A stretch of 64,000 bases of DNA from Bog-473 sp963726005 (GCA_963726005.1 CAVSAT010000012.1:310001-374000), one strand, 5' to 3'; positions 23,740 through 33,532 are shown, counted from the stretch's first letter. Notes: a model not told the origin generated them from the sequence alone. A program made the numbers and translations.

Positions 23740-24941
23740 TGGGCTCGCACGGCATCAAGGACAAGGTGGCCATCGTCGGCATGGCCTGCACGAAATTCGG
23801 TGAGCTCTGGGATCTCGGGGTCGACGAGCTGGTTCTCCAGGCTGCCGAGGGCGCATTCGATTCCGCCGGCGTGTCCCGGGCGGACGTCGACGCGTACTGG
23901 CTGGGGACGGCCCAATCGGGCATGAGCGGCCTCCTCGTCTCCCGTCCGCTGCGGGTGAACGACAAGCCGGTCACCCGGGTGGAGAACTTCTGCGCCTCCG
24001 GGTCGGAGGCCTTGCGCCAGGCGGCCTATGCCGTCTCCAGCGGAGCCTACGACGTCGCCATGGCAATCGGGGTGGAGAAGTTGAAGGACTCGGGCTACCA
24101 GGGCGCCAACGCCTTCCCGGTGCCAAGTGACGGTACGAACCGCACTGTCACGGCCGCCGCCATGTACTCCATGATCGTCCCCGCCTACGCGAAGCGGTAT
24201 GGCATAAGCGTCGACGAGGTCAAGCAGGCACTGGCCAGGATCGCCTCGAAGAACCACGCGAACGGTGCGCGCAATCCCCGGGCGCAGTTCCGTAAGGAAA
24301 TGAGCGTCGAGCAACTCCTCGCCATGCCGCGTATCGCGGGTGAGCTCTCGGTCTTCGACTGTGCGGGCGTCGCCGACGGTGCCGCGGCTGCGGTGGTCGT
24401 CCGGGCGGAGGACGCCCACCAGTACTCGTCGTCACCGCTGTTCGTGAAGGGGTTGTCGTTCGTGGTCGGCGACGGGAGCGGCGTCAGCGATCCCGACTAC
24501 GACTACACGACCTTCCCCGAGGTCGTCGCTTCGGCCACGGAGGCGTACCGTCAAGCCGGAATCACCGATCCCCGTTCGCAACTGGCCATGGCGGAGGTGC
24601 ACGACTGCTTCACGCCCACGGAGCTGGTCCTGATGGAAGATCTCGGGTTCAGCGAACGCGGCAGCGCGTGGAAGGAAACGCTCTCGGGGTCGTTCGACCT
24701 CACCGGCGACCTGCCCGTGAATCCCGACGGCGGGCTGAAGAGCTTCGGACACCCCGTCGGGGCATCGGGTCTCCGGATGATGTTCGAGGTGTGGCTCCAA
24801 TTGCGGGGTGAGGCGCCCGAAGACCGGCGCATCTCGACGTTCGGGGCGCGGAACCTGGCGCTCACCCACAACCTCGGGGGATACCCCGGCGAGATGGTGT
24901 CCTTCGTCTCCATCCTGGGTACCGAAGGTCCCGGTTCCTGA
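23739..24941 (+). CDS. Acetyl-CoA acetyltransferase / SCP2-type thiolase
   Basis: A 400-residue thiolase of the SCP-x/acetyl-CoA acetyltransferase branch with an intact catalytic set: nucleophile in VENFCASGSEAL (about residue 82), HDCFTPTE and GHPVGASGLRM (histidine and glycine loop), and a terminal NLGG. It can carry out thiolytic cleavage of a 3-ketoacyl-CoA. Start ATG overlaps the previous stop (TGATG), so it is translated with the HMG-CoA synthase-like/DUF35 fusion. It is the only thiolase-fold protein in this window with its cysteine. Confidence 0.9.
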   Translation: MGSHGIKDKVAIVGMACTKFGELWDLGVDELVLQAAEGAFDSAGVSRADVDAYWLGTAQSGMSGLLVSRPLRVNDKPVTRVENFCASGSEALRQAAYAVSSGAYDVAMAIGVEKLKDSGYQGANAFPVPSDGTNRTVTAAAMYSMIVPAYAKRYGISVDEVKQALARIASKNHANGARNPRAQFRKEMSVEQLLAMPRIAGELSVFDCAGVADGAAAAVVVRAEDAHQYSSSPLFVKGLSFVVGDGSGVSDPDYDYTTFPEVVASATEAYRQAGITDPRSQLAMAEVHDCFTPTELVLMEDLGFSERGSAWKETLSGSFDLTGDLPVNPDGGLKSFGHPVGASGLRMMFEVWLQLRGEAPEDRRISTFGARNLALTHNLGGYPGEMVSFVSILGTEGPGS

Positions 24942-25015
24942 ACCTCCGCCCCGCGAGCCGCGGCAGCCGTTGGAAGCACGACTGCCGACGTGGGCGGGAC
25001 GGGGCCGGCCGAGTG

Positions 25016-25792
25016 CTAGGCAGCTCCCGTCCCGGCGTCGGCGTGATCGGACGTTCCGTTGTTGATCGGAGAGCCCGGCGCAGGCTGCGCGGGTCCCAGG
25101 TAGGCGGAATGGAGCACCGATTCCACGTCGGCTGCCGCCCCCGTCTGCACGACGCGTCCGTTGGCCATCACGATGGCCGAGGAAGCGACCCTCAGGGCCG
25201 TGCGTGCGAACTGCTCCACGACCACGACGGTGATGCCATCGGCGGCGAGCTGGACGACGTGATCGTACAACTCGTCGACCACGATGGGCGCAAGCCCCAT
25301 GGAGAGCTCGTCGAGCATGAGCAGCCGCGGGCTCGTGGCGACGGCGCGGGCGAGTGCCAGCATCTGCTGCTCGCCGCCTGACAGCGTGCCTGCAGGCTGG
25401 TCGCGTCGATCCGCCAGGCGGGGAAACCGTTCGAACGCGCACTGCTCGACGTGTCGTCGTCCCGAACCGGTGTGGGTCATCACCCAGAGGTTCTCCCGGA
25501 CGGTCAGATTCGGAAACACGCCGCGCCCTTCGGGAATCAGGCACAGCCCACGGCGCGCCAGGGTCGAGGTGGATCCCACCCGGACCTTGTCGCCGGCGAA
25601 GCGGACCTCCCCCTCCGTCGGGCCCATGATGCCGGCCGCCAGGGCGAGAAGAGTCGACTTCCCGGCGCCGTTCGCACCCAGGACGGCCGTGACCACACCC
25701 TCCTCGAAGGTGGCGTCGACCCCGTGGATCACCTCGACTTCCTCGTAGGCCGCCCGCACCCCGCGGAATTCCAGCAGCGGCTGATCAGACAT
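25016..25792 (-). CDS. livF: Branched-chain amino acid-type ABC transporter ATP-binding protein (LivF)
   Basis: A 258-residue ATPase. Walker A is GANGAGKST, the signature TLSGGEQQMLALARA, Walker B LLMLDELSMGL; the fold matches LivF. It starts at ATG 25792, 8 bases into the end of livG. It is the last gene of a substrate-binding protein, permease, LivG, LivF operon on the minus strand. Transporters of this type import branched-chain amino acids, but in catabolic islands like this one they often carry other carboxylates. Confidence 0.92.
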   Translation of the reverse strand: MSDQPLLEFRGVRAAYEEVEVIHGVDATFEEGVVTAVLGANGAGKSTLLALAAGIMGPTEGEVRFAGDKVRVGSTSTLARRGLCLIPEGRGVFPNLTVRENLWVMTHTGSGRRHVEQCAFERFPRLADRRDQPAGTLSGGEQQMLALARAVATSPRLLMLDELSMGLAPIVVDELYDHVVQLAADGITVVVVEQFARTALRVASSAIVMANGRVVQTGAAADVESVLHSAYLGPAQPAPGSPINNGTSDHADAGTGAA

Positions 25793-26531
25793 CGGCCGTC
25801 GCCCCGGACGCGGTACCGAGATAGGCGGCCTGGACATTGGGGTCGGCCCGAACCGAGGACGGCGTACCGTTGCAGATGACGCGGCCGTAGTCCAAGACGC
25901 ACACGGTGTCGCACACGTTCATCACGAGCTCCATGTCGTGCTCGACGAGCAGAATGGCGAGTCCGTCGTCGGCGAGCTGCCGGAGGACCACCGAGAAGCG
26001 TTCGGTCTCCTCACTGTTCTGCCCCGCCGCTGGCTCGTCGAGCAGCAGCACCCTGGGTTTCGTCGCGAGGGCGCGGGCCAGTTCCACCAGGCGGCCCGTT
26101 CCCGTCGGCAGAGTGTCGGCGCGGTCGTGGGCCACGGGGGTCAGGCCCAGCCGGTCGAGCAACTCCTCACGCATCTCATGGATCGTTCTCGACCTGGCCT
26201 TCACGAACCCGCGCTGGGCGATGGACGCCGCCACCCCGATGTTCTCGGCGACTGTGAGGGTGCCGAAGAGCTCCAGACGTTGGAACGTGCGTCCGAGCCC
26301 GAGTCGGGCCCGGCGATACGAGGACATCCCGCGCAGATCCCACGCGTCGAGGCGCACGCACCCGGCGTTCGGACGCTGCATGCCCGTGACCACGTTGAAC
26401 AAGGTCGTCTTCCCGGCGCCGTTCGGACCGATCAATCCGGTGACCGAACCCTCCGCGGCGCTGAGGGACACCTCGGAGAGTGCCGCTAAGCCGCCGAAGC
26501 GCACGGAGATGTTGTCGACCTCAAGACCCAC
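25785..26531 (-). CDS. livG: Branched-chain amino acid-type ABC transporter ATP-binding protein (LivG)
   Basis: A 248-residue ATPase with Walker A GPNGAGKTT, Walker B VLLLDEPAAGQN and the LivG-type late segment AILLVEHDMELVMNVCD. The signature reads LPTGTGRLVELARAL, a variant of the usual LPYGxQRxxExARAL. GTG 26531 has GGAGG upstream and overlaps the permease stop by 11 bp. It supplies ATP hydrolysis for the fused permease next to it. Confidence 0.92.
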   Translation of the reverse strand: MGLEVDNISVRFGGLAALSEVSLSAAEGSVTGLIGPNGAGKTTLFNVVTGMQRPNAGCVRLDAWDLRGMSSYRRARLGLGRTFQRLELFGTLTVAENIGVAASIAQRGFVKARSRTIHEMREELLDRLGLTPVAHDRADTLPTGTGRLVELARALATKPRVLLLDEPAAGQNSEETERFSVVLRQLADDGLAILLVEHDMELVMNVCDTVCVLDYGRVICNGTPSSVRADPNVQAAYLGTASGATADV

Positions 26532-28692
26532 TGGTACCTCCGGCACCCGAGAGGGCGGCCAGCTGGTCGCCCGTTGTGTCGGGGCTCTCGTCGGCTGCTG
26601 CGTCCGCGAAGAAGGCGTCCCGCTTCTCCTTCGAGCGGCGTTCGGGGAGCCCGAACGCTGGCGGCGCGATCCTCGCCCGGTAATCGGCGACATACGCCGG
26701 CACCGGGAGCAACGCGAGATCGACCACCAGGATGATCGTCATCGTCCAGTTACCGATCGCACCTCCCAGCCGGAGCGCCCAGGCCGCGCCGAAGATCGCC
26801 ACGATGCCGGCGAGCAACCATCGCCGCCGCACCACGGAAAGCCAGACAGGGCGGATGCTGCCGGGAATCGTCCCGTTGGGGGTGGTTCCCACGCCGATGC
26901 CGCCGAGGCCGACGAGGACGAGCGGCAACTGTGTGAGCGAAGGAAAGAGATTGGTGAACATCGGAGAGCCCTGGTACAGGCCTCCGATCCCGGCGGCACC
27001 GAACGAGGTGAGGCCCATGATCACCATGACCAGGAGCACCGAGAGCCCGTTGAAGAACTGGAAGACGTCGGGGGCGGCGCTGCCCAGGGCCATGCCGTAG
27101 ACGCCACCCCCGATCCCCGCGAGCGCGGCCGAGAACGCGAAGACCCCGACCAGAGAGGCTCGACCGTTCATGCCCAGGGTGGCGCAGGCGGCAGGGCTGT
27201 CCTTCATGGCCAGCAGCCGCTGTCCGAATTCTGATCGTCGCAGCGCGACGACGACCACGGTCAGGATCGCGAAGGCCACCGACCCCGCGATGAACTGCGA
27301 GGTCTTCGATGTCAGAGCGGCCGAACCGATGTGGAAGGGAGTGAAGACGAGCGACCCCGAACCGAATGGTGCGTAGGGATGCCCGAGCAGGCTGAAGGAG
27401 GGGAGCGGGAAGACCCAGTTGTCCATGGTGATGGCGAAGGCCGCCGTGGCGAGGGCGAAGTAGATCCCCGACAACCGCAGGGCGGGAATAGCGACAACGA
27501 CGCCGATCACCGCGCACACCCCGGCCGCGGCGAGCAACGAGAGAGGGTTTCCCTGGGCGCCGATGTGTCCGACCACGGACGCCCCGATGCCGGCGAACGT
27601 CATCTGGCACAGCGACAGGCGCCCGGCGTATCCGACGATGGGGATGACCGAGAGCCCGACGATGGCGAGCCCCCACATGCGATTGAGGCTGAACAGATCG
27701 GCCGTCGAGACGGTGGTGGCCAGGAAGACGGCCGCCAGGACCGCCCCCACGCAGAAGAGGGCGGTGCCGTTCCAGGTGGGTCGGAACGCAAGCTCCCGGC
27801 TTCGGAGCTGGCGGTGCCCGCGCAGGCGGGACTGGGGCAGGACGAGGAGGGCGATGAAGAGGATGATCGCCGGCACGGCGTTCTCGAAACCCTGGATGTA
27901 GGGGTTCTGGGGTAGGTACGCAACCGAGTAGGCGATGGACAGGCCGAGGATGATCGCGCCCACGAAGGTCATCGGGATCGAGCGCAGACGCCCGATGACC
28001 GACGCGGCGTAGGCGTTCACGATGAGCAACGTCAGTGCGGACGCCGACAGCGTCAGAGTCGGTGCGATGAGGATTCCGGCCAGTGCGGCCAGCATCGACC
28101 CGATGATCCAGGCATTCCTCGCGTTGGCGACGGCACTCGACCCGTTGAGCGACGTCAAGTTCTTGTCGTCGACGCTCGCCCGCATGGTGACCCCTATCCG
28201 CGTGCGGTAGAGGAACAGCCGCAGCCCGACGGCAACGACCAGCGCCAGGATCAAGACGGTGACGTCGTTGTAGGAGATGCGGATTGAGCCCAGGACCAAC
28301 GTGTCGTTGTTGAACAGAGGGGGAAGGGCTCGATACGTGGTGGGGTCCCAGATCCATTGCGCCAGGCCCAGGAACATGAGCGCGATGGCGAGCGTCACGA
28401 CCAATTTCGACGCCTCCGACACTCCTTCCAGGCGCCGCATCACGGCCGCCTCGATCACGATCCCGATGACGGGCGCCACCACGAAGAGGCAGACGAGCAG
28501 CGAAACCAGGACGGGCCAGCCCCAGCCGATGCTCATCTGCCAGTAGGCGAAGGCGCAGACCATCCCGATCGCGCCGTGGGCCCAGTTGAAGATCCCGGTC
28601 GTCGTGTAGGTGAGGGTCAGGCCGCTCGCGGTGATCGCGTAGATGCCCGCTGCGGCCAATCCGCCGATGGTGAAAATGATGAAGTCATGCAC
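26521..28692 (-). CDS. Fused LivH-LivM branched-chain-type ABC transporter permease
   Basis: A 723-residue membrane protein with about 16-18 hydrophobic segments. Residues 1-290 are LivH-like (SGLTLTYTTTGIFNWAHGAI near the start), residues about 320-640 LivM-like (VGYAGRLSLCQMTFAGIGAS and LRLSGIYFALATAAFA), followed by a charged cytoplasmic tail to 723. Usually these are two genes; here one chain makes the whole channel. It lies between the substrate-binding protein gene and livG, overlapping livG. The transported compound is unknown. Confidence 0.92.
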   Translation of the reverse strand: MHDFIIFTIGGLAAAGIYAITASGLTLTYTTTGIFNWAHGAIGMVCAFAYWQMSIGWGWPVLVSLLVCLFVVAPVIGIVIEAAVMRRLEGVSEASKLVVTLAIALMFLGLAQWIWDPTTYRALPPLFNNDTLVLGSIRISYNDVTVLILALVVAVGLRLFLYRTRIGVTMRASVDDKNLTSLNGSSAVANARNAWIIGSMLAALAGILIAPTLTLSASALTLLIVNAYAASVIGRLRSIPMTFVGAIILGLSIAYSVAYLPQNPYIQGFENAVPAIILFIALLVLPQSRLRGHRQLRSRELAFRPTWNGTALFCVGAVLAAVFLATTVSTADLFSLNRMWGLAIVGLSVIPIVGYAGRLSLCQMTFAGIGASVVGHIGAQGNPLSLLAAAGVCAVIGVVVAIPALRLSGIYFALATAAFAITMDNWVFPLPSFSLLGHPYAPFGSGSLVFTPFHIGSAALTSKTSQFIAGSVAFAILTVVVVALRRSEFGQRLLAMKDSPAACATLGMNGRASLVGVFAFSAALAGIGGGVYGMALGSAAPDVFQFFNGLSVLLVMVIMGLTSFGAAGIGGLYQGSPMFTNLFPSLTQLPLVLVGLGGIGVGTTPNGTIPGSIRPVWLSVVRRRWLLAGIVAIFGAAWALRLGGAIGNWTMTIILVVDLALLPVPAYVADYRARIAPPAFGLPERRSKEKRDAFFADAAADESPDTTGDQLAALSGAGGTSGS

Positions 28693-28778
28693 AGCGGTCC
28701 CCCACCCAGATGTTCAGTCGCGAGGCAGGGTAAGACTATCCAGCGTCTGCGTGTCCCCGCGGCCTGCCGAACCCCTGG

Positions 28779-30224
28779 TCACAAGGACGCCAGTTGCTGC
28801 TGCTCCTGCCGGGTCAGGTGGACGACGTTCTTCGGGTTGCAGTTCCAGATGGACTGGGTGGGCCGCGTGATCGTCTTGTCGTAGACGAACTTGTCGCCCT
28901 GGGCCCGGAGGAGGGCGAAGCACGGCGACGGCTGGGGATTCTGGTTGGAAAGGGTCAACTGCGCCACCGGCGCCTCGATGCCCCCCGCACTCCAGTTCTT
29001 CTCGGCTGCCGCATGGTTCAGGACACACGAGACCGTCAGGTTGGTGCCGCAGGCCGACGCTTCCTTGGCCCATAACAGCCACGATTCGGCGCCCTCCTCG
29101 TGGTCGAAGTTGACGGCGTCGCCCTTGGCGTAGGTGTGCATGACATTGACCAGCTGCTGGGTGGCGGGGTTCTGCGACGCCATCTCGAGCGGCCACCATG
29201 ACGTCTCGACGTAGATCGGGGGGAGTCCGGGGTTGGCAGCGACGCCCTTGGCGGTCGTGGCGTTGTAGAACTGGACCCCGAGGGCGACGAAGGCGGGCTT
29301 GTAGCCGGCGGTCGTCATGGCCTGGAAGTAGGGGGTCATGTTGGCGGTGTCCGCGGGCCACAGGGCCTGCACCCCCTTGGTCTGGGCCTCCGAGACGTAG
29401 GGCGCCCAATCGGTGACGGTGATCGGCGGTTCTTGGAAGTCGACGACGTGCCATCCCTGACCCTCGGCACCGAACTCGAACTTCATCTCGGGTTCGAGGA
29501 TGGATGCATTGTTTCCACCACCAAAGCTGCTCTTCTTGACGGCCTGGGGGTACGCCTTCGCCAGTGCCCCGAACCATCCCGAGGTCACGGTGTTCGTATT
29601 GATGCCGCTCGGGTCGACCTGCAGCGAGGCGAGATCCGAGGCGTCGGAGACGACATAGCCGCTGATCTGGCCGAGCCCGCACTGCACACGAATGGGGACG
29701 GCGGGCTTGTCGAGCGCCATGCCACCACCGACGGACATGAAGTCGCTCTGGCAGGCCGACTCGGTCTGCTGCGCCGCGTTGAACAGCGCGGCGTCACGAT
29801 CGTCGATCACGATATGACGCCCGTTGATCCCCCCCGAAGCGTTGCACCACGCCGCGAAGGCCTTGGCGAATTGGACGAACTCCACTTCGAGTCCGGGCTC
29901 GATCGAGCTTGCGGCGTCGTTGAAGACGGCGATGTTGATGGTCTTGCCTCCCACCCCGCGTACCGAGGAGGCACCGCCGGGCCCCGGTTCGCAGATCTTG
30001 CCCACACCCGGCCATTGGCCGTTCGCCGAGAGCGCCAGCGTGCGACCCGCCGACGTTGCGGCGGCGGCAGACGTCGACGAGAGTGCGACGCACGTCCCGC
30101 CGAGCACCATGGCCGCGACGACCATCGGCAGCGCCGTACGTCGCAGATCGAGGACCCCTCTTCGCAGCACTCGCAGCACTCGCAGCACCTCTGTCCTCCT
30201 CGGATCGTTTTGCGATCGGGTCAT
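28779..30224 (-). CDS. ABC transporter substrate-binding protein
   Basis: A 481-residue extracellular receptor. A Sec-type signal is clear at residues about 28-57 (RRTALPMVVAAMVLGGTCV, ending SSTSAAAA). The mature part is a type I periplasmic-binding fold (INIAVFNDAASSIEPGLEVE; GINGRHIVIDDRD). Eight or so cysteines suggest disulfides. The N-terminal VLRVLRVLRR is encoded by a 9-bp tandem repeat, so an internal GTG may be the true start. It begins the transporter operon and an AT-rich element at 30341-30361 lies upstream. Confidence 0.88.
   Translation of the reverse strand: MTRSQNDPRRTEVLRVLRVLRRGVLDLRRTALPMVVAAMVLGGTCVALSSTSAAAATSAGRTLALSANGQWPGVGKICEPGPGGASSVRGVGGKTINIAVFNDAASSIEPGLEVEFVQFAKAFAAWCNASGGINGRHIVIDDRDAALFNAAQQTESACQSDFMSVGGGMALDKPAVPIRVQCGLGQISGYVVSDASDLASLQVDPSGINTNTVTSGWFGALAKAYPQAVKKSSFGGGNNASILEPEMKFEFGAEGQGWHVVDFQEPPITVTDWAPYVSEAQTKGVQALWPADTANMTPYFQAMTTAGYKPAFVALGVQFYNATTAKGVAANPGLPPIYVETSWWPLEMASQNPATQQLVNVMHTYAKGDAVNFDHEEGAESWLLWAKEASACGTNLTVSCVLNHAAAEKNWSAGGIEAPVAQLTLSNQNPQPSPCFALLRAQGDKFVYDKTITRPTQSIWNCNPKNVVHLTRQEQQQLASL
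30163..30188. repeat. 9-bp tandem repeat at start of substrate-binding protein gene
   Basis: CGCAGCACT occurs at 30163-30171 and 30172-30180 and as CGCAGCAC at 30181-30188, in frame, encoding the repeated Val-Leu-Arg of the receptor N-terminus. Copy number could vary between strains without changing the frame. Confidence 0.75.
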
Positions 30225-30340
30225 TCACACAGCGCCCCGACAAACGGGCGTCGGTTCAAGGAGGTAGGAAGAGCGAGAGAAGCCGATGCGCCGGACTGCC
30301 GGCGACCCTGGCCTTCGGCTCGTACCCCCCGGAACTTGCG

Positions 30341-30361
30341 ATCAAATATGTTATATACAAG
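30341..30361 (-). promoter_or_regulatory. AT-rich promoter element of ABC transporter operon
   Basis: This stretch is nearly all A and T. On the minus strand it includes TATAAC as a -10-like hexamer, about 120 bp before the start of the substrate-binding protein. It also contains TATACAAG, similar to other AT islands here. Confidence 0.45.
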
Positions 30362-30397
30362 TTTTCCGGTGGCGCAAGAGAGCCCTGCGCCGGCAGC

Positions 30398-31681
30398 TCA
30401 GGCCGTGGCCCGCTCTGCCAGGTCCCCCATCTCGACGCCTTTCTGCTTCCGCTCGAAGCGACCGTGGTCGAACGAATGGATGGCGACGTCATGCCCCTTC
30501 GCCTCGTCGCGCAGGGCTCCCACCGTGCACCGCTCCAGCGCGCGGTGCGCGAACGGGTCAAACGAGTACCACCCGCAGGCGTTCTCGTAGGTGATGCGGG
30601 CCAGCTCCCGGTCGGGCACGCCCGCGGCGACCCGGGCCAGCTCCTCGGGTGCCTCGGGCCACGAAGAATCCGAGTGCGGGTAGTCGCATTCCCAGGCGAT
30701 GTTGTCGAGTCCGATGAGGTGTCGCAGTTCGAGCCCAACCGGGTCGGCGATGAAGCAGGTCAGGAAGTGCTCCCGGAAGACGTCGCTCGGGAGCCGGTCC
30801 CCGAAGTCCTGGCCCGTCCACAGCCGGTGCATGTCGTAGGTGCGGTCCAGGCGATCGAGGAAGTACGGGATCCAGCCGGTGCCGCCCTCCGAGAGCGCGA
30901 ACCTGATGTCCGGAAACTCCTTCGGGATACGAGACCACACAAGGTCCGCCGCGGCCTGACAGATGTTCATCGGCTGCAACGTGATCATCACGTCGACGGG
31001 CGCGTCGGGCGCCGTGACCGCCAGCTGGCCGGACGAGCCCAGGTGGATCGACACGACGACCCCCTCGTCGCAGACGGCCCGCCAGAGCGGATCCCAGTGC
31101 GACGCATGGAAGCTCGGGTACCCGAGCGTGAACGGGTTCTCGGTGAACGTGATGGAGTGACAGCCCTTCGCGGCCACGCGTCGGACCTCGGCGGCCGCCA
31201 GCTCCGGATCCCAGAGCACCGGAAGAGCCATCGGGATGAACCGCCCGGGATACGAGCCGCACCACTCGTCGATGTGCCAGTCGTTGTAGGCCTGCAGGAC
31301 GGCGAGCGCCAGCTCCTTGTCCTCGCAGGCGGCGAACAACCGGCCGCTGAAGCCGGGGAACGAGGGGAAGCACATCGAACCGAGCACCCCGCCCGCGTTC
31401 ATGTCCTTTATCCGCTCGTCCACGTCGTAACAGCCCGGGCGCATCTCGTCGAAGGCGGTCGGTTCGATGCCGTACTCCTCCTTGGGCCTCCCGGCGACCG
31501 CGTTCAAGCCGATGTTGGGGATGACGGAGCCGTTGAATACCCAGACATCAGACCCGTCGGCCTTGCGCTCCACCTTCGGGGCGGCCTCGGCGTAGCGAGC
31601 CGGGAGCCGACCCTCGAACATGTGCGGCGGCTCGACGAGGTGGTCGTCGACACTCACGAGGATGAGGTCTCGAGCGTTCAT
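30398..31681 (-). CDS. Amidohydrolase family 2 protein
   Basis: A 427-residue amidohydrolase-2 protein. It opens with VSVDDHLVEPPHMF (D-x-H metal motif), then FDEMRPGCYDVDERIKDMNA, AYNDWHIDEWCGSYPGRFIP, the histidine in SIHLGSSG and the terminal CDYPHSDSSWPEAP with the catalytic Asp. It is closely related to the protein at 47807 and more distantly to that at 20103. The last 50 residues (SFDPFAHRALERCTVG) are a shared C-terminal extension in the first two. It is transcribed towards the transporter operon. Substrate unknown. Confidence 0.88.
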   Translation of the reverse strand: MNARDLILVSVDDHLVEPPHMFEGRLPARYAEAAPKVERKADGSDVWVFNGSVIPNIGLNAVAGRPKEEYGIEPTAFDEMRPGCYDVDERIKDMNAGGVLGSMCFPSFPGFSGRLFAACEDKELALAVLQAYNDWHIDEWCGSYPGRFIPMALPVLWDPELAAAEVRRVAAKGCHSITFTENPFTLGYPSFHASHWDPLWRAVCDEGVVVSIHLGSSGQLAVTAPDAPVDVMITLQPMNICQAAADLVWSRIPKEFPDIRFALSEGGTGWIPYFLDRLDRTYDMHRLWTGQDFGDRLPSDVFREHFLTCFIADPVGLELRHLIGLDNIAWECDYPHSDSSWPEAPEELARVAAGVPDRELARITYENACGWYSFDPFAHRALERCTVGALRDEAKGHDVAIHSFDHGRFERKQKGVEMGDLAERATA

Positions 31682-31726
31682 GCTGCATCCCTCCCTGGGG
31701 CGGACCGGCGGGCGGTCAAACCGATT

Positions 31727-31740
31727 GCATAAAGAATACC
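31727..31740 (-). promoter_or_regulatory. AT-rich promoter element before amidohydrolase
   Basis: GCATAAAGAATACC on the plus strand gives TATTCT as a -10-like hexamer on the minus strand, 46 bp before the amidohydrolase start. Confidence 0.4.
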
Positions 31741-31801
31741 GGGCTCGCCGTGGGCCGCTGCTGGCGCTGCGCCACTCACTACGGTGGCTCGATGCGCAGG
31801 G

Positions 31802-33475
31802 TTAGCGGCGCTCGTAGGCGATCCCTGCGGTCTCGACGTCCCAGGTGCCGTCCGTCACTCCCTCCGTCCGCAGTTCGCGTTCGAGCACGCGGCCGACCGG
31901 GCTGCGGGGGAGCACGGCGCGGAACTCGATGTAGCGGGGCAACGCGAAGTACGGCAGTCGATCGATGCACCACCGGAAGAGCTCCTCCTCCGTGACGGTC
32001 GCACCTTCCTTGATCGTCGCGGTGATCTTGAGGTCGTCCTCGGTCATCGGGCTCGGGACGGCATGGACGGCCACGTCCGCCAGGGCGCCGTGGCCCATCA
32101 GGATGCGCTCGACTTCGAAGCTGGCGATGTTCTCGCCACGGCGCCGTAGGTAGTCGGCCTTCCGGTCGACGAAGTAGAGGAAGTGGTCGTCGTCGACCCG
32201 TCCGATATCCCCGGTGTGGTACCAGAAGTTACGGCTGGTGGCGACGGTCTCGTCCGGGCGGCCCCAGTAGCCCTCGAACATGACGTGGGGGCGCTTGGGC
32301 CGGATCACGATCTCGCCGTCGATACCGGTCGGGACCTCGTGATCGTCGTCGTCGAAGATGCGCACGTCGAAGTACTGGTCGTTGGTCACGCCGGCCGCAT
32401 TGGGACGGTTTTCGAAGCCGGGCGGCTGCCAGGAGATCAGGCTGGCCTCGGTCACGCCATACGCCCCGCTGAACGTCTGAAGGCCGAACCGGTCGCGGAT
32501 CACCCGGTCCACCTCGACGGGCAGTGGTGCCGCCCCGAGCAGACGCAATGACCGGTTCGCCTCGGGCCGGCCCGAGTTGGGCATCTCGGGTCGGTCGACG
32601 TCGTGGGCCAGCAGGTAGGCCATCGTGCCCAGCGTCGAGGTGATGGTGGCGCCGACTCGGTTCATCTCGGGCCAGAACTGCGAGACCGAGAACCGCCGAT
32701 AGATCGCGGCCCGTCCTCCATAGACCAGGGCCCCGACGATGGCCGTGGCCAGCGCGTTGAAGTGGTACATGGGGAGCGGTGTCCAGACGACATCGTCCGC
32801 GGTCCGCCGCCAGCAGATCCCGATCTGGCGCGCCAACGCCTCGTGGTAGTTGTGGCTCAGCATGCAGCCCTTGGAAAGGCCGGTGGTGCCGCCGGTGTAG
32901 ATGAAGGTGGCCAGGTCGGCTGGACGGATGCGGACGCTGGGAAAGTCACCCGACCCGTTCATCAGGTCGTCCCAGCGGTGGACGGTCACCCGACCCAGAC
33001 CCGACGGTTCGTCGGCCTCGGCCACCGTGCTCCCGGGCTCTACGTCTCCGGCATCGTCGACGACCACGACGTGCTCGAGGGCGGGGACCTGACCGATGAT
33101 CGCCGCGACCCGGGGGAACAGACTGGCGGCGACGACGAGGACGCGCGACCCGGAGTCGGTGAGCTGGTGTGACAGGTAGTCACCTTTGTAGGCGGTGTTG
33201 ATCGGCACCGAGATCCGGCCGCCGCAGGCCGTGCCCGCCCACGAGAGGAGGGCGGTGGGCGAGTTCTCGACGAGCGTCGCCACCCGGTCGTGTTGCTCGG
33301 TGCCGAGCTCCACCAGCGCGCGACCGAACCTGCCCGCGCTCTGCAACACGTCCCGTGCCGAAAGCTTGACGCCGCCGATGTCCAGATACTCGCCGTCGGG
33401 GTCCGCAGCCACCCGCTGTTCGAACAGGTCGAGGATGGTCGACTGGTCCTCGCTCGTCCAGATGTGGTCGGCCAC
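31802..33475 (-). CDS. AMP-binding acyl-CoA synthetase
   Basis: A 557-residue member of the ANL superfamily. Motifs run in order: TFIYTGGTTGLSKGCMLSH (P-loop-like; Ser/Thr replaced by GGTTG), AYGVTEAS, YHTGDIGRVDDD with the adenylate Asp, and GRVLERELR near the end where the catalytic lysine should stand; the usual K appears as R/E in PVGRVLEREL. Related proteins are crotonobetaine/carnitine and long-chain acyl-CoA ligases. It should activate a carboxylic acid with ATP and CoA. It is divergent from a second ligase at 33540. Confidence 0.86.
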   Translation of the reverse strand: MADHIWTSEDQSTILDLFEQRVAADPDGEYLDIGGVKLSARDVLQSAGRFGRALVELGTEQHDRVATLVENSPTALLSWAGTACGGRISVPINTAYKGDYLSHQLTDSGSRVLVVAASLFPRVAAIIGQVPALEHVVVVDDAGDVEPGSTVAEADEPSGLGRVTVHRWDDLMNGSGDFPSVRIRPADLATFIYTGGTTGLSKGCMLSHNYHEALARQIGICWRRTADDVVWTPLPMYHFNALATAIVGALVYGGRAAIYRRFSVSQFWPEMNRVGATITSTLGTMAYLLAHDVDRPEMPNSGRPEANRSLRLLGAAPLPVEVDRVIRDRFGLQTFSGAYGVTEASLISWQPPGFENRPNAAGVTNDQYFDVRIFDDDDHEVPTGIDGEIVIRPKRPHVMFEGYWGRPDETVATSRNFWYHTGDIGRVDDDHFLYFVDRKADYLRRRGENIASFEVERILMGHGALADVAVHAVPSPMTEDDLKITATIKEGATVTEEELFRWCIDRLPYFALPRYIEFRAVLPRSPVGRVLERELRTEGVTDGTWDVETAGIAYERR

Positions 33476-33519
33476 TCGTGGTCACTCCCGTGGGGTCGGA
33501 GGCGGATGATTGCGGCGGG

Positions 33520-33532
33520 ATATTATATGTAA
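33520..33532. promoter_or_regulatory. AT-rich divergent promoter between two ligase genes
   Basis: ATATTATATGTAA gives TATTAT on the plus strand and TATAAT on the minus strand. The 64-bp gap to both starts makes it the obvious shared promoter; on the plus side the predicted transcript start is only a few bases before ATG 33540. Confidence 0.5.

Noticed and set aside
27331..27915. 194-codon plus-strand frame opposite the permease gene
   Set aside because: Gly/Asp/Glu-rich shadow of a membrane protein gene with no family features.
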